Source: Sinotaia quadrata
Taxonomy: Eukaryota > Mollusca > Gastropoda > Architaenioglossa > Viviparidae
Length of the DNA: 64,000 bases
Reading direction: 5' to 3'
Assembly: GCA_028829895.1 (NCBI GenBank)
Contig: CM054179.1
Span: 57,605,891 to 57,669,890 of the forward strand
In this document: positions 36,432 to 48,740 of the stretch, in pieces
Position numbering within the stretch: the first letter of the stretch is position 1
How the letters are laid out: each line of letters starts with the position of its first letter
Position numbers and translations under genes: made by a program
Notes under the pieces: model-generated
Told to the model about the DNA's origin: nothing
The model's database searches: none
What the model saw: only the letters and a program-made list of their open reading frames with translations

Positions 36432-37026
36432 ATGGCTTCTGCATTTCAATACCAGTTCCAACCTCAGCCTCCTCCTCTGCCTCGCACCACAGGAGGGAAA
36501 AGAGGACCATCAGGACCATTAACTGTGTCGTCCTCCAGTGAAGATGAAGACTGTGATTTAAAAAGTACTACAAGGATAATTGATGCACTTCCAAGCCCTC
36601 ATGCTACTCAAATCATATCAGTTTCAAACCCTATCTTCCACATTAGCAATGGAAGCAAGGTTACTTCAGGATACCACAGTTCAAAGAAGGATACCATCAC
36701 ATTAGTCACAGAAAATACGATTTCTCATTCAGGTTTGGAAGCCAGCACATCTCCATCCAGCCCTCGACTGCCAGCAGCTAGTCCACCTCATTCACAATTT
36801 GCTCATGAACTTGATCATGATTATGACAATGTTTCTTCACCTAATAGTAGTACAGCTAGTGGACCCATCTATATCCGACCTCCAGGTTTCAAGCACCATG
36901 CACAAGAGGTGGAAAGTCTGAAGAGTAAACTGGTCAGGAAGAAAAGTCGACCTGCTGCAGTGATATCTTTAAAAGATGGATTTAAACAGCAAGACCAGAC
37001 ACCAACCAAAGTAAAACCACGGCGTG
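36432..37026 (+). CDS. First coding exon of an unrecognised Pro/Ser-rich protein
   Basis: The exon encodes 198 residues and one base, then a strong donor (GTGAGT at 37,027). I do not recognise the family. It reads as a disordered N-terminal region. PPPLPR (13-18) is an SH3-binding-like motif and SSSSEDEDCD (33-42) an acidic serine cluster suited to CK2 phosphorylation. A Ser/Pro-rich middle runs from 100 to 120, YDNV (131-134) is a possible phosphotyrosine site, and YIRPPGF (147-153) follows. A predicted helical basic stretch, EVESLKSKLVRKKSRP, spans 159-174. The start is the first ATG after an acceptor at 36,411, in good context (AAATGG). The frame continues past the donor only into intron sequence. 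No later exon was found up to 51 kb, so the next intron is either very long or hides small exons. Confidence 0.75.
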
Positions 37027-39640
37027 GTGAGTACATGATATTTATTATTCCAAATACCTTTGCTAGTTTGAATTGTTATTCTGAATAGACTGATAACTGT
37101 AGCATCTAGAAAAGGAACAATGAATGCTGAATTAACTATTAATTCAAATATCACAATACATTATCATTATGTAATGCCATTGAAATAGGGCTTTTTTCCT
37201 TAAGTTTTTAGCATCCATGCAGCTTATGCTACTTTTCAAGCAATATGTTGATTGGTATTTTGAGGCAGGGTTGGGGAGTAGCATTAAACTTAAAGCATTT
37301 CCTAGTGTATATATTGTGAATCCTTTAAGCCTGATGTTGAAGTGGTAAATGTTGCTACTTATAGTATTAAAAATGTAATATCTTTTTTAATAGAATTAGA
37401 AGGCAAAGTTGCACCAAAGTCTGCAATTTAATAATTTCATTATGCTCCAGTAAATATTCAATTGATAAGACTTTTAAAGCATTGATACTAACATTTGAAA
37501 GAAAATAGAATCTCCCTGACATCAGCATCATCATTATTATTATTATTATTATGTTTGGGAATTACAATTTTCAAAAAGAGAGATGTAAATTGTTTTCCAC
37601 TGACAGTATTGGAGCACACATATTCACACGTACTGAGTGCACATAATGCTTGACCTAATAATATTACTTGCTAATATTTAAAAATTGTGCCCATTATTTT
37701 ATTATTTTTATTTAAAAATAAATCAGTGAACTGATTTTGTTGAGCTTATTAAAATATTTTAACTTAATGTTAACCAGATTTTGACAGTGATACCTGATCA
37801 AAATAAGCTGTGAAAATGAAATATGTACAATGTTGTTGTTCATCTGTATAAATTCAGAAGATTTAATAACAGATTTGGCTAAATAAGACAATAACAGATT
37901 GACAGTGTATTTATGTTTTATGAACAACTTTTCCAGAGATGGTTGGAGAAGTTAAATAATAAAGAATAACTGCTGAACATATTAATCCCAATAGTTATTA
38001 TAAAACTATCTTTTTACATCTAGTGTTGATTTTTATCTCAAATTCAGATTATTTATCTCAATTCAATTATGTACTACTGTCTATATTTATAGAAGACAAA
38101 TATAAATATTCATACCACCTCATTTTCTATCTATACTGAGATCTCAACTAGTTTCTGGCAACAGTTTCATTGATTTTCATTTATAGCATCACATGTATTA
38201 TTAATTTAATTGATTTCTTCATAATTAGCTGGATGTCATGTTTATCTAGTAAATTTTATTTAGATATCATAGAATATTTTTTGGTAAGTATTCAAGAAGT
38301 AACACAATATTGATGTTATTGTCTAGTTTTATATAATCCTAATTATTTAAACTTTTTTTGAGTTCTTTAAAGTTTGACATTAATTGTCTATATGTTATTT
38401 ATAAATATCATGTTGTTAATTATAGTGCATGCACACATATTCACAGCACACACAATGTACGCATACACTTGTACACACACATCCATACACACATATACAC
38501 ATACATACACTTATCAGCCAATGCATTCTAAAGTATTAAGTGTAGGAGATTATTTAATTTAGTACTTTATAAAAAATTACCATCCTGTTGGTTTCAGCAT
38601 CTTACACAACACAACCTTTATGCTGATTTTTTAAATCAGTTGTAACCAAATAACAGTATGTAGTTATATTCATTGTGCTGTTCATAGTTTGGGGGGGGGG
38701 GTGTTTATAGAAAAAATAAAAACACCTGCAACGGTGTGACTGTTTTATTAATATAAAAATATTTAAATATTCCAGAGTTCAAATATCGTTAATGATTCAC
38801 ACACATTTACCCTGGCATATATATCTATCAACCTATATCTCCAGAGTTCATTTATGATTCTCACACCCTACCTCTGTCTGTCTGTCTGTCTCTATATATC
38901 TTAATTACAGATTGTGTCTGGCAAATAATACGTGCAGACACACTCTTTGAAATATCTTAACCGTGTTATTTTATTAAGTCGTAACTGGTTATAGAGCGAC
39001 CATGTTATTAATTCTGTCTCTAGATTCTTCATTCCTAAACCAGTGCTGCATTATATATATAGTCATTCATGTATTTCTGTACATGATCTGTGAATCAGTA
39101 ACATTATTCTGAAACGTGTTCATTTTATTGCATTGAGTTGTTCAACACTCTTTCATAGCATACTTTTGTATGTGCCGTGAATAATTTACTCCATGTTCAC
39201 AGCCGTTCACTAACGTACGCAGAGCTATATCACCGCAGCCAGCATGAGAATGACCTGGTTAAAAAGTTGTTTATCCGCATTGAAATTATATTTAGATCTG
39301 TTTCAACTTTAATATTTGAGTCTTGAATCACTTACTGCTTGATTATAAACTATATCTAATTGTCACTTTCTAATACTTGTAAACATAAGTCAAACCCTGC
39401 TTTACTTCTTTGGTAAGGATAGAAAAGATTGGTAGAGAAGAGAAGCTTGTGTAACTTCTAATGCTTGCTTACCGTGAGTTATTTGCACAAAATAATGTTA
39501 TTCACTTTGTGTGAAATAGTTGTTTGCAAATATTTCCCGATATGATTGAGGTTATCTAAAACCCGTCTTGTGCCATTCAGTGCACGACACTTAGACCCAG
39601 CAACTCTCTGACTTGCGGAGTGTGTCCTAGTGTAGCTGAA
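37027..39640. other. Intron of the unrecognised gene (presumed)
   Basis: AT-rich non-coding sequence with an ATT run near 37,540, CA-rich low complexity around 38,400-38,520 and a poly-G tract at 38,691-38,701. No exon was recognised. Confidence 0.45.
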
Positions 39641-39689
39641 CTCTGCAAGGGCAGGGTACTGAGCGTACAGTCCGTACACCTTCAACACT

Positions 39690-40140
39690 GTCCTGTCAAA
39701 TGCTTTTCAACACTGTCATGTCACATGCTTTTCAACCCAGTCATCTCACATGCTTTTCAACACAGTCATCTCATATGCTTTTCAGCCCTGTCATCTCACA
39801 TGCTTGCTATTCAACCCTGTCATCTCACATGCTTTTCAACCCTGTCATCTCACATGTTTTTCAACCCTGTCAATTCACATGCTTGCTTTTCAACCCTGTC
39901 ATCTCACATACTTGCTTTTCATTCCTGTCATCTCATATGCTTACCCTCCAACCCTGTCATCTTACATGCTTACCTTCCAACCCTGTCATCTCACATGCTT
40001 ACCTTCCAACCCTATCATCTTACATGCTTTTCAACCTTGTCATCTCACACTCTTACTCTTCAACCCTGTCATCTGATATGCTATGTCTTCAACCCTGTCA
40101 TCTGAAATTATGCCACTTTTCAACCCAGTCACTGACATTA
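39690..40140. repeat. 25-26 bp minisatellite, about 17 copies
   Basis: The unit TTTTCAACCCTGTCATCTCA followed by CATGC repeats with small indels. Because the unit has no stop in any forward frame and 25 is not a multiple of 3, all three plus frames stay open, giving overlapping ORFs of 108-161 codons that are not genes. Confidence 0.92.
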
Positions 40141-40144
40141 TGCT

Positions 40145-40540
40145 AAGTCTTCAAATTGCAATTCTGTTACGGGCAATAAAGTTTTACAGATAACACTAGT
40201 GGAATGTTAAATTGCAATTTAGTTACGGACATTAAAGTTTTACAAATAACACTAGAATAACTTGAAATAAAAAATCCGTTTCAGACAATAGTTTTCTTGG
40301 TAACACTTGCATAATTTCAAATTGCAATGTTATTACGGACATTACAGTTTTACAGATAGCACTAGAATAACTTCCAATTGCAATTCTGTTACGGGCAATA
40401 ACATTTTGCAGATAACACTAGAATAACTTCCAATTGCAATTCTGTTACGGGCAATAACATTTTACAGATAACTCTAGCATAACTTCAAATTGCAATTATG
40501 TTACGAACAATAACGCTTTATAGTTAACACTGGCATAATT
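40145..40540. repeat. About 60-bp minisatellite, about 7 copies
   Basis: Units contain CTTCAAATTGCAATTCTG, TTACGGGCAATAA and TTTTACAGATAACACTAG. Confidence 0.88.
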
Positions 40541-40629
40541 ACATGGGATGCTTTAAGTTTCACCCCACCCCTACCCCCTATCTCCTTGTCCATTCTACGA
40601 GTTGGAGCCCTATTGATAACCACCAAGAT

Positions 40630-40795
40630 AAGTGTTATCAAATGTGAATATATTCTTACTGAACAGTTAAATTAGCAAAATGTAAATGTTATCAAATGTG
40701 AATATATTCTTACTGAACAGTTAAATTAGCAAAATGTAAATGTTATCAAATGTAAATATATCGTTTGCTGAACATTTAATTAGGAATATATCTAT
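40630..40795. repeat. About 59-bp tandem repeat, about 3 copies
   Basis: TGTTATCAAATGTGAATATA and ACAGTTAAATTAGCAAAATG recur; the third copy is diverged. Confidence 0.85.
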
Positions 40796-41389
40796 TATGA
40801 AAATATCTTTTATGAAACAGAGTGCAAGTTATTCGCAATGGGGCAGACCCTTTAGGCGGCCTCACGTGACTGATTGCTGTATTCACACCCCGCCCTCTGA
40901 ACGGATAATGTACGTTTACTCTACATTTAGGTAGATAAAATGTGATGCAAACGTACAGACAAGTGTTATTTAAATAGATGAAAATTAAATACAGATTATA
41001 TCTTAAAGTTATCGGCTTTTAACTTACTGATTGATTAAGGGGTTATGTTTTACGCATTATTCATCAGATTGTAAAAGGTTAATAAGTTGTAAATATAATC
41101 ATAAAATAAGATTCATTAATTGAAAGTCTTTTAATAGGAGCTCGGTACAACAGTTTTCATATATTCTTGCTAACACAACATTATCATACACAAATAAACT
41201 AAAAGTGAATGAGACCAAGCCAACAACTAGTTATAAAGTGTTTCATGTAGAACTACGGACAGTTCAAGTAGGAATGTTTGTTTGTTAAATTTCATATTAA
41301 TACACTTTTGGCACGGTTAAAAATATCTAGATTCTTTATTGTACGCGTGCGTGCATGTATGTGAATTGAGTTCGGAGCTGTTAATAAAT

Positions 41390-41960
41390 GTCAACTAGAG
41401 AGTTGTTCTTGTTTGAAACACCAGATCTACGTTTGTGATTATATGAAACGCCAGAGCTAGAGTTCTTGTGTCCAGTTGATGAGACATCAGTCATGAGATG
41501 AATTGTATGATCTAGAGTTCATGTAACAAGCGTTACAACTAGAGTTATATAAATCGCAATATCTAGAATTCTTATATGAAACGTCACAACTAGAGTTATA
41601 TAAATAGCAATATCTAGAATTCTAATATGAAACGTCACAACTAGAGTTATATAAATAGCAATATCTAGAATTCTTATATGAAACGTCACAACTAAAGTTA
41701 TATAAATAGCAATATCTAGAATTCTTATATGAAACGTCACAACTAGAGTTATATAAATTCTAATATCTAGAATACTTCATAGAATACTTGTAATTGTAAT
41801 ATTTAGAATACTTCTAGAATACTTCATACGAAACACCACATCTAGAGTAAAATAAAACGTAATATTTAGAATTCTTGTACGAAACATCACATCTTGAGCT
41901 ATATGATAGTACGATCTAGAGTACTTCTATGAAACATCATATCTTGAGTTAGTAATGCTT
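41390..41960. repeat. 51-bp minisatellite core with diverged flanks
   Basis: The core (41,520-41,750) repeats ATATCTAGAATTCTTATATG, AAACGTCACAACTAGAG and TTATATAAATAGCA about five times at 51 bp. More diverged relatives extend on both sides. The 73-codon minus-strand ORF is an artefact of the unit length. Confidence 0.88.
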
Positions 41961-42008
41961 GAATTGTAAGAACTAAAGTTCTTGTATGAAACGAAGCATG
42001 CACATGCA

Positions 42009-42013
<5 letters not shown>

Positions 42014-42079
<66 letters not shown>
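42014..42079. repeat. (TG)n microsatellite
   Basis: About 33 uninterrupted TG units. Confidence 0.95.
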
Positions 42080-42081
<2 letters not shown>

Positions 42082-42384
42082 ATATGAATCATAACAGTAG
42101 AGTTCTTAATTCACGATCCGTCATTTGCTTTTATGTAAAGCGTGAGATCGAAAATGTCACCTAGAGAGCTGCAATATGAACTTAAAATTGTTCTTAAGAC
42201 CATGCATAATAAATCAATTGTCATTCAAGTCACTTCTAATTGCTAATAAGTACACGTTATTGTATAAAGGAAAAACCATCTTATTATACACATCTTATAA
42301 TTAACTAATAAGCACACGCTATTGTATAAAAGATAGTCCATCATGGTCATTCACAATAATTAATTTAGTAAGTATACCGATGTT

Positions 42385-42645
42385 ATAGGATACGGCTATC
42401 GTATGTCTTATGTAGTAGTAAAGTAGTAAGAACACGTTAGCTGTCGTATGTCTTATGTAGTAGTAAAGTAGTACGAACACGTAGGCCTTTAAGGGTTAGG
42501 CTATCTTGTCTTATGTAGTAGTAAAATAGTAAGAACACGTTAGCTGTCATATGTCTTATGTAGTAGTAAAGTAGTAAGAACAGGTAGGCCTTTGAAGGTT
42601 AGGCTATCTTATGTAGTAGTAAAATAGTAAGCACACGTTGTTGTT
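42385..42645. repeat. Complex tandem repeat with TATGTAGTAGTAAA units
   Basis: Words TCTTATGTAGTAGTAAAGTA, AGAACACGTTAGCTGTC and AGGCCTTTAAGGGTTAGGC alternate four times with irregular spacing. Confidence 0.75.
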
Positions 42646-42789
42646 AAAAGAAAGGCATCTTTAGTCACTGGTGCTAACTAACTAAAACAAAAAGGACACG
42701 TTATTGTATAAAGGAAAAGACGTCTTTAGTCAGCTGTACTAATGAAGTACTAAAACACCTTTGCAACCCCACTTGCAAACTATCAAACA

Positions 42790-43080
42790 TGTGGCCTCCA
42801 TTCCATCCCCATCTCTACATATACCTCCATTCCATCCCATCTTTACATATAGCCTCCATTCCATCCCATCTCTACATATAGCCTCCATTCCATTTCCATC
42901 TCTACATATAGCCTCCATTCCATCCCATCTCTACATATAGCCTCCATTCCATCCCATCTCTACATACAGCCTCCATTCCATCCCATCTCTACATATAGCC
43001 TCCATTCCATTTCCATATCTACACGTAGCCTCAATGCCATTCCCTTCTCTACATAGCCTCCATTCCATCTTCATCTTTAC
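42790..43080. repeat. 28-29 bp minisatellite, about 10 copies
   Basis: Unit TAGCCTCCATTCCATCCCAT plus CTCTACATA repeats with minor variation; it is C/T-rich on the plus strand. Confidence 0.9.
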
Positions 43081-43169
43081 CTTTACCCCCCTCCCCTTTC
43101 CTTTGTGCAATACAGCTTTCGTATTCTTACACCGGCCACATTTCAGTCTGCCTTAAATATGCTAATCGA

Positions 43170-43177
43170 TGACGTCA
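43170..43177. promoter_or_regulatory. Perfect CRE palindrome TGACGTCA
   Basis: A full CREB/ATF consensus site in a locally less AT-rich, CpG-containing stretch. No adjacent gene start is visible, so function is uncertain. Confidence 0.25.
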
Positions 43178-43537
43178 CAGTTAGTGGGATTGCTAGAAAA
43201 ATATTTTCTTAGCCAAGAAACGTACAGATCTGAAGTCCGTAATGCATGATAAACAATTCCTTACCACACTTAGTCTACCTGGTGAAAAATCGGAGATCCA
43301 CCCCACCCCACCCCCACCGCCACCCATAAGCAAATGTCTTCTTAACTCGATACGATCTTTTGTCTCGAGAGGTCCGTGGCATGCAGCGTTCTTAAGGGCA
43401 GGCACCGTGGGGGGTAAATCAAGACCCAGTATATACATTCCTTTTTTCAGGAGCACAAGTAAAAAGTTCAACTGCAAGTCGTTATTACATTCTCTATATA
43501 TCAATATTCTCTACCCAAAACAGACCATGTATAACCA

Positions 43538-43538
<1 letters not shown>

Positions 43539-43568
<30 letters not shown>

Positions 43569-43571
43569 GCA
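43539..43571. repeat. (TG)n microsatellite
   Basis: A TG run with one C interruption near its end. Confidence 0.9.
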
Positions 43572-44394
43572 CCTGCCCAGTCTAGTGACAAGGATTTTCT
43601 AGACTCAAATTCTTTCAAGGGAGTTGTAGTTGTGAAAACATAAATAAGAACCTTTTAGGCCTTTTTTGTAACACATTCCATGCGATCATAATCTTTACTG
43701 ATGTGACTATATATTCAGCGAGGTTATGTTCTGATTCAGTTTGATTCAGAAACACATGAGTGTCTTTCTCGTTTATAGTTGTTTTATTTAAATGCTAATA
43801 AATGCAGATATTTTTGTTCCGTAGCATCTCTACGTACAAGTACTGTTTTATACCACCTTTGTATTTGTAAGAATATCGTTCAAAAGAAATGTTGTGAGTA
43901 CTAAAGAGGAAGATGTCTTTTAGTCACAAAAGATTTGTGGATTTATCTAAAGGTATTTCCTCATGCTGGGTTGCCTTGAAATTTCCGAAGGTGGCTGTCT
44001 TTAGTGGTCGTACTCTTTTCAAATCCATCAAAAAACTGACAATATTGTCTTTTCATAACGTTCAGTACATGAGTGTGAAGTTTGAGTGTAGAATGTTTAG
44101 GCATGAGCTAATCACTATCCAAGCCGTAATACAAATTTTCACTTCAATTTTGCACACTGACTTGTTGATCATTCACGCATGACCAAACACTCTCTGTCAT
44201 TGTTAACATGTTGTACTTCTAGGGAAACCTGGTGAAAAAAATCAAAGGTGGTGGTACATTTAAAAATTCATACTTAAAATTTGAAGACTTTCCCATCGTT
44301 CTTTCAGCTCTTGCCACTAAACGTTGAAAAATAAGTCATAGGTCAGTTTGGATAGTTTCATTACCTACCTTAACTGATGTTTTCCTATCAAGTT

Positions 44395-44540
44395 TGACAA
44401 AACATCCAGTATCAGTCTTTGAGTTATTGTTTTTAGTATGTCAGTGGTGGGGACGTGTAACAGTTTGACAAAACGTCCAGTGTCAGTCTTTGAGTCATTG
44501 TTTTTAGTATGTCAGTGGTGGGGACGTGTAACAGTTTCTG
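44395..44540. repeat. 71-bp tandem duplication
   Basis: Two nearly identical copies containing TTTGACAAAACATCCAGT, TTTTTAGTATGTCAGTGG and TGGGGACGTGTAACAG. Confidence 0.9.
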
Positions 44541-44984
44541 CCGGCTATTCATCAGTTATATTTTATGACCTACAACCTATATCTATATACATATATTTGT
44601 CTGTGTATCCACTATAAATCTAAGAATTATCTTTTTTACCCCAGTACATCATACATCAATGGACTTGTCTTGATGACAGGAAGCTTTTAGACATGCTCAG
44701 AAGCCCGAACTAGGATTTTAATCTCCAAAACCCCAATCTCCTTTCCCCCCCCCCCCACCAAATGTATTTTCATTTTGTACAGTGATATCCGCATTTCATA
44801 CATAAAAGCAGACTTGGTCAATGGACTGCACAAGGCGTTATGTGTCATAGCCCAGGTAATTATTCAATGGCAAAAGAGCTTGGGCCACAGAACATGTATA
44901 TGGAGGTGGAGAGAGGTGCTGCATGGTGGAGGTGACTGCCATTTTGTATGTGAATTAACTCATGTTTCAAAGGGCAGACTTTTG

Positions 44985-45310
44985 GTAGCACATTTGCTAG
45001 ATGATTTGTTGAGTAAAAACGTATTTTAGACTAAGATATCTAATCATCTACTAAATGTGCAATCCAGTTATCTGAACAATGTTCCCATACAGATAATTGG
45101 ATTGCACATTTAGTGGATGATTTGTTGAATGAATATATAGTTTAGACTGAGATATTTTGGTCTATGAACAATGTTCTCATACAGATAATTGGATTGCACA
45201 TTTAGTGGATGATTTGTTGAATGAATATATAGTTTAGACTGAGATATTTTGGTCTATGAACAATGTTCCCATACAGGTAATTGGACTGCACATATGGCAG
45301 ATGATGATAG
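44985..45310. repeat. 92-bp tandem repeat, about 3 copies
   Basis: AGATAATTGGATTGCACATT recurs at 45,091 and 45,183 with a 92-bp period, with a diverged partial copy at about 45,275 and a related fragment at about 44,990. The first copy has an inverted partner (next entry). Confidence 0.85.
45042..45122 (+). other. 33-bp inverted repeat, 15-nt loop: candidate hairpin RNA
   Basis: Arm 45,042-45,074 and arm 45,090-45,122 are inverted copies differing at two positions. In a plus-strand transcript both differences are G-U wobbles, so all 33 positions pair around a 15-nt loop. The size suits a microRNA precursor or hairpin siRNA source, but conservation and expression are unknown, and the arm is also part of a tandem repeat. 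Confidence 0.4.
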
Positions 45311-46405
45311 TTTTATTGGGTCAAGTAAATGTATGTGAATATAGATTAGACTAAAATGTGCCTGATCAACAATCTAGCCCAAGATGGGGGGGAGGGACAG
45401 GTATACACCAAAATGTGTCGCATTCCCACCCACCCCAAGACCTTCCGTCCACTGCCTACCATAAGCACAACACAAACGACCTATTTTTAATCGGATGAGC
45501 ATTAAGCGATTATACCATGTGGTAATCTGTACTGACACTTGAATATTACTGCTCTTAATTCAACAAATAAAACTGCCTCGGTCAGAAAACATCATCCCAC
45601 AAAGCGAGCAAATATCATCCAGTTATTTTTTAGTAAGAATATATATTTTGTGCAACAAATAAAACTACCATAGTCTGCAATGTGCACTTTAGACTGTAAA
45701 AATAAAGCATTCACATATCTTCGGATATTCCTAGTTTACTCGGGCAAATCCGGGACATCTGCTAGTTTCAATATAAAACACATCTTTACAATTTTAACCA
45801 CTTATTTTCTTCACAAACTCTAAATTACTTTCGCTAATTATGTATAGTACTCATTTGACTAAAATAAGGACCATGTCTATCATTTCTGTATGATTCATAA
45901 AACTGGGAAAAAACTTAAATCAAACTTTTTAACTGTATGATGTTAAAGGCGTTTGTCACCACGACCGAAAGCGTCGGTGTCTCGCTTGTATGAAAAGACT
46001 GTGCAATTTTTATAATTATTGAGTAATTACTTTGTTTTCTTTATTAACCGTGCACCAGATTGCCGAGATCGAAAGTATCAAAATTGTTTGCCCTCTATAC
46101 CGATATACCGACTGAACCGTCCTGAGATATGGCGACATCTATTTCCGGATTGATTTCTTCGTGTAACTATTGTACTTAGTGCAGATTATGGTAGGCAATT
46201 CTCAATCATTTTATCTGTGCACAATTTAAATATTCGCGTTGTGGCATAAAGTCTGATTGAAAAATTTTTTTTCCTCATAAATCTGGCTTTTTAATAAGTG
46301 TTTTAGGTGAATATTTACTCCTGTAAATAGTCATTGTGTCTGTAAGTGAAAGAATGGCACATCGGCTAACATGACAATTAAATAAAAATTAAGTCATAAG
46401 TATTA
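45311..46405. other. Non-coding stretch, no feature supported
   Basis: Mixed composition with a CpG-containing island-like part at 45,950-46,150. No ORF with recognisable similarity. Confidence 0.45.
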
Positions 46406-46409
46406 TTTT

Positions 46410-46700
46410 GCGTATTGTCCATTGTTTACAGAGGTCTAAGATATGATAATAACACTTATTTAAACATAATTCCAGTGCCCACAGAGGTCAAAGAAATTAT
46501 AATAACACTTATTTAAACATAATTCCAGTGCCCACAGAGGTCAAAGAAATGTTAATAACACTGTTCATCTATTCACAATTCCAGTGTATACAGAGGTCAA
46601 GGACATGATAAAACACTGTTCATCTAAGTATAATCTCAATGCCTACAGAGGTCAAAGACATAATAATGGCACTGCTCATCTAGATATAGATATCCAGTGT
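46410..46700. repeat. About 53-bp minisatellite, about 5 copies
   Basis: Units contain CCCACAGAGGTCAAAGAAAT, AATAACACT and AACATAATTCCAGTG. Confidence 0.85.
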
Positions 46701-46879
46701 CTACACAGGAACAAAAATTCTCTAAAATAGAATTCTTTTGTCACTTACAATGTTTACACTTTACAGGAACTAAAAAGGTAAATCTGTAGTTGTATACACA
46801 GAGGCTGAAGTGTGCTATATGACTGAAACACAGTTCATGATTATATAGAAATTTTCTTAAGTTACTATGTCTCCTTTCA

Positions 46880-47225
46880 GTTCATAACTTCCATTTAGGT
46901 CACTATATATCTCATTTCAGACCATAATTCCCACTTAATTCACTATGTATCTCTTTTCATTTCATAACTTCCATTTAGGTCACTATATATCTCATTTCAG
47001 ACCATAATTCCCACTTAATTCACTATGTATCTCTTTTCATTTCATAACTTCCATTTAGGTCACTATATATCTCATTTCAGACCATAATTCCCACTTAATT
47101 CACTATGTATCTCTTTTCATTTCATAACTTCCATTTAGGTCACTATATATCTCATTTTAGACCATAATTTACTATGTATCTCTTTTCATTTCATAACTTC
47201 CATTTAGTTCACTATATATCTCCTT
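46880..47225. repeat. 80-bp minisatellite, about 4.3 copies
   Basis: CATAACTTCCATTTAGGTCA recurs at 46,883, 46,963, 47,043 and 47,123 with an exact 80-bp period; the next step is 69 bp because of an 11-bp deletion. Each unit is itself two related halves. Confidence 0.92.
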
Positions 47226-47269
47226 TCAGACTATAACTCACACTTACGTAACTATATATTACTTTCAGT

Positions 47270-47620
47270 ACGTGACCCACACATACGTCACTATATATTC
47301 CTTTCACATCATAATTCCCAATTATGTCACTGTATATGCTTTTCAAACCATAACTACCATTTACGTCACTGTATATCTCGTTTCAGACCCTAATTCCCAC
47401 TTACGTCACAATATCGGCCAACCTCTTTTCAGACCCTAACTCCCACCTACGTCACAATATCGGCCAAACTCTTTTCAGACCCTAACTCCCACTTACGTCA
47501 CAATATCGGCCAACCTCTTTTCAGACCCTAACTCCCTCTTACGTCACAATATCGGCCAACCTCTTTTCAGACCCTAACTCCCACTTACGTCACAATATCG
47601 ACCAACCTCTTTTCAGATCG
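47270..47620. repeat. 46-bp minisatellite carrying CRE-like sites
   Basis: ACGTCACAATATCG recurs at 47,403, 47,449, 47,495, 47,541 and 47,587, exactly 46 bp apart. Diverged relatives with ACGTCAC or ATGTCAC lie upstream (about 47,284-47,363). Four of the five core units contain TTACGTCA, a CREB/ATF-like half palindrome, next to AATATCGGCCAAC. Confidence 0.9.
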
Positions 47621-47934
47621 TAACTGCGTCCTTCATATGCATGCATATGAAATGAAAAATGGAAGCGGACATGAAACCAAAATGAAAGAAAACAGTTCAA
47701 ATAAAAAAATAAAGTGACATATGTCTCATAAGAACTACTTTAACTGTTTATTCACTGAATCCAACAATACCTCTGTTTCCATTATTGGATAGTCCAATGA
47801 TATGTCTCCCCATCGTAAAGTCGGGATCAAGTTACCGATATAAAATCGTGCTTGACAGTGAAGTGGAAAGTGCAGCTATAAAACAGCTCACTACGTCATA
47901 AATAAGAGTTTACTTATGGCTGACATTTTCAGTG

Positions 47935-48062
47935 TTGTTAGTCAATTTGTTGTGCATGCCAGTGTTTGGTAGTCAATTTGTTGTGCATGCCAGTGTTTGG
48001 TAGTCAATTTGTTGTGCATGCCAGTGTTTGGCAGTCAATTTGTTGTGCATGCCAGTGCGTGG
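47935..48062. repeat. About 32-bp tandem repeat, 4 copies
   Basis: AGTCAATTTGTTGTGCATGC followed by CAGTGTTTGG recurs four times. Confidence 0.9.
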
Positions 48063-48429
48063 TACTCTGAGGCATCATTGGAATTTAATGAAATAACTGA
48101 AACGCTTTTGAAATGGTGAAAACACATATGCACGTATATAACAGATACATATTCATGCCACACAATTATTCACACTTTATAGCAATTCGGTAATGTATGT
48201 GTGTGTGTGTACGTTCACACAGATAGATTGCTTGATAGATAGATAGAGGATAACATAGTCGAGCAAACTACTTTCTCTGTGCAGCATTAAGTTCTGGCGG
48301 CATTATATCCGAGCATCTTGTCTGTGAAATGTGCTACAACCTGATAGCGATTGATTTACAGATTCTTGCCTGGGGTCAAGGTCGATGTTTTACCACTGCA
48401 TTATAAAAAGTACTTTATACAGTAGTAGA

Positions 48430-48740
48430 TCTTTTGTTTTTAGCTCACTATTTCAATAACTTATAAAAAGTAGGTGATCTTTTGTTTTTAGTTCACTATT
48501 TCAATAAATTCATAAATACTTTATAGTCACGTTGCTTAAAATGTAGTAAATTAATAATAAACTATCTTGAAATTGTTATTTATTTATTTATTTATTTTTT
48601 TTTTTACACCCTGAATAGATCCAAAGTGGATCTACCTTGGCCTGTCTCGTAAAATTTGGAATCTTGAGTCTGGACATTTTTACCAGTTCAGACTCCACTT
48701 ACAAACAACCCATTCCATGACTCCGACTCCATAGGCCTGA
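48430..48740. repeat. Dispersed repeat, copy 1 (related to 53,480-53,715)
   Basis: Shared words in the same order in both copies are TTTGTTTTTAG, ACTATTTCAATAA, TTAAAATGTA, AATAAAC, a T-rich tract, GGATCTACCTTGGCC versus GACTCTACCTTAGCC, TGTCTCGTAAAAT and GGAATC. The class is unknown. This copy also duplicates its first 60 bp and contains an ATTT microsatellite. Confidence 0.65.

Noticed and set aside
39620..40146. Three overlapping plus-strand ORFs of 161, 148 and 108 codons
   Set aside because: They are the three frames of a 25-26 bp minisatellite that lacks stop codons; the products are repetitive and frame-shifted versions of each other.
41519..41740. 73-codon minus-strand repetitive ORF
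   Set aside because: Product of the 51-bp repeat unit (17 codons), with no non-repeat sequence.
42790..43080. Regular short repeats considered as a CRISPR array
   Set aside because: Repeats are directly adjacent with no unique spacers, and the setting is a eukaryotic genome with introns.
43193..43643. ORFs of 103 (minus) and 133 (plus) codons over the same bases
   Set aside because: They overlap on opposite strands, contain low-complexity Pro/Gly and Cys/Val runs from simple repeats, and show no family motif.
44775..45029. 84-codon plus-strand ORF
   Set aside because: No recognisable similarity; its end overlaps the 92-bp tandem repeat.
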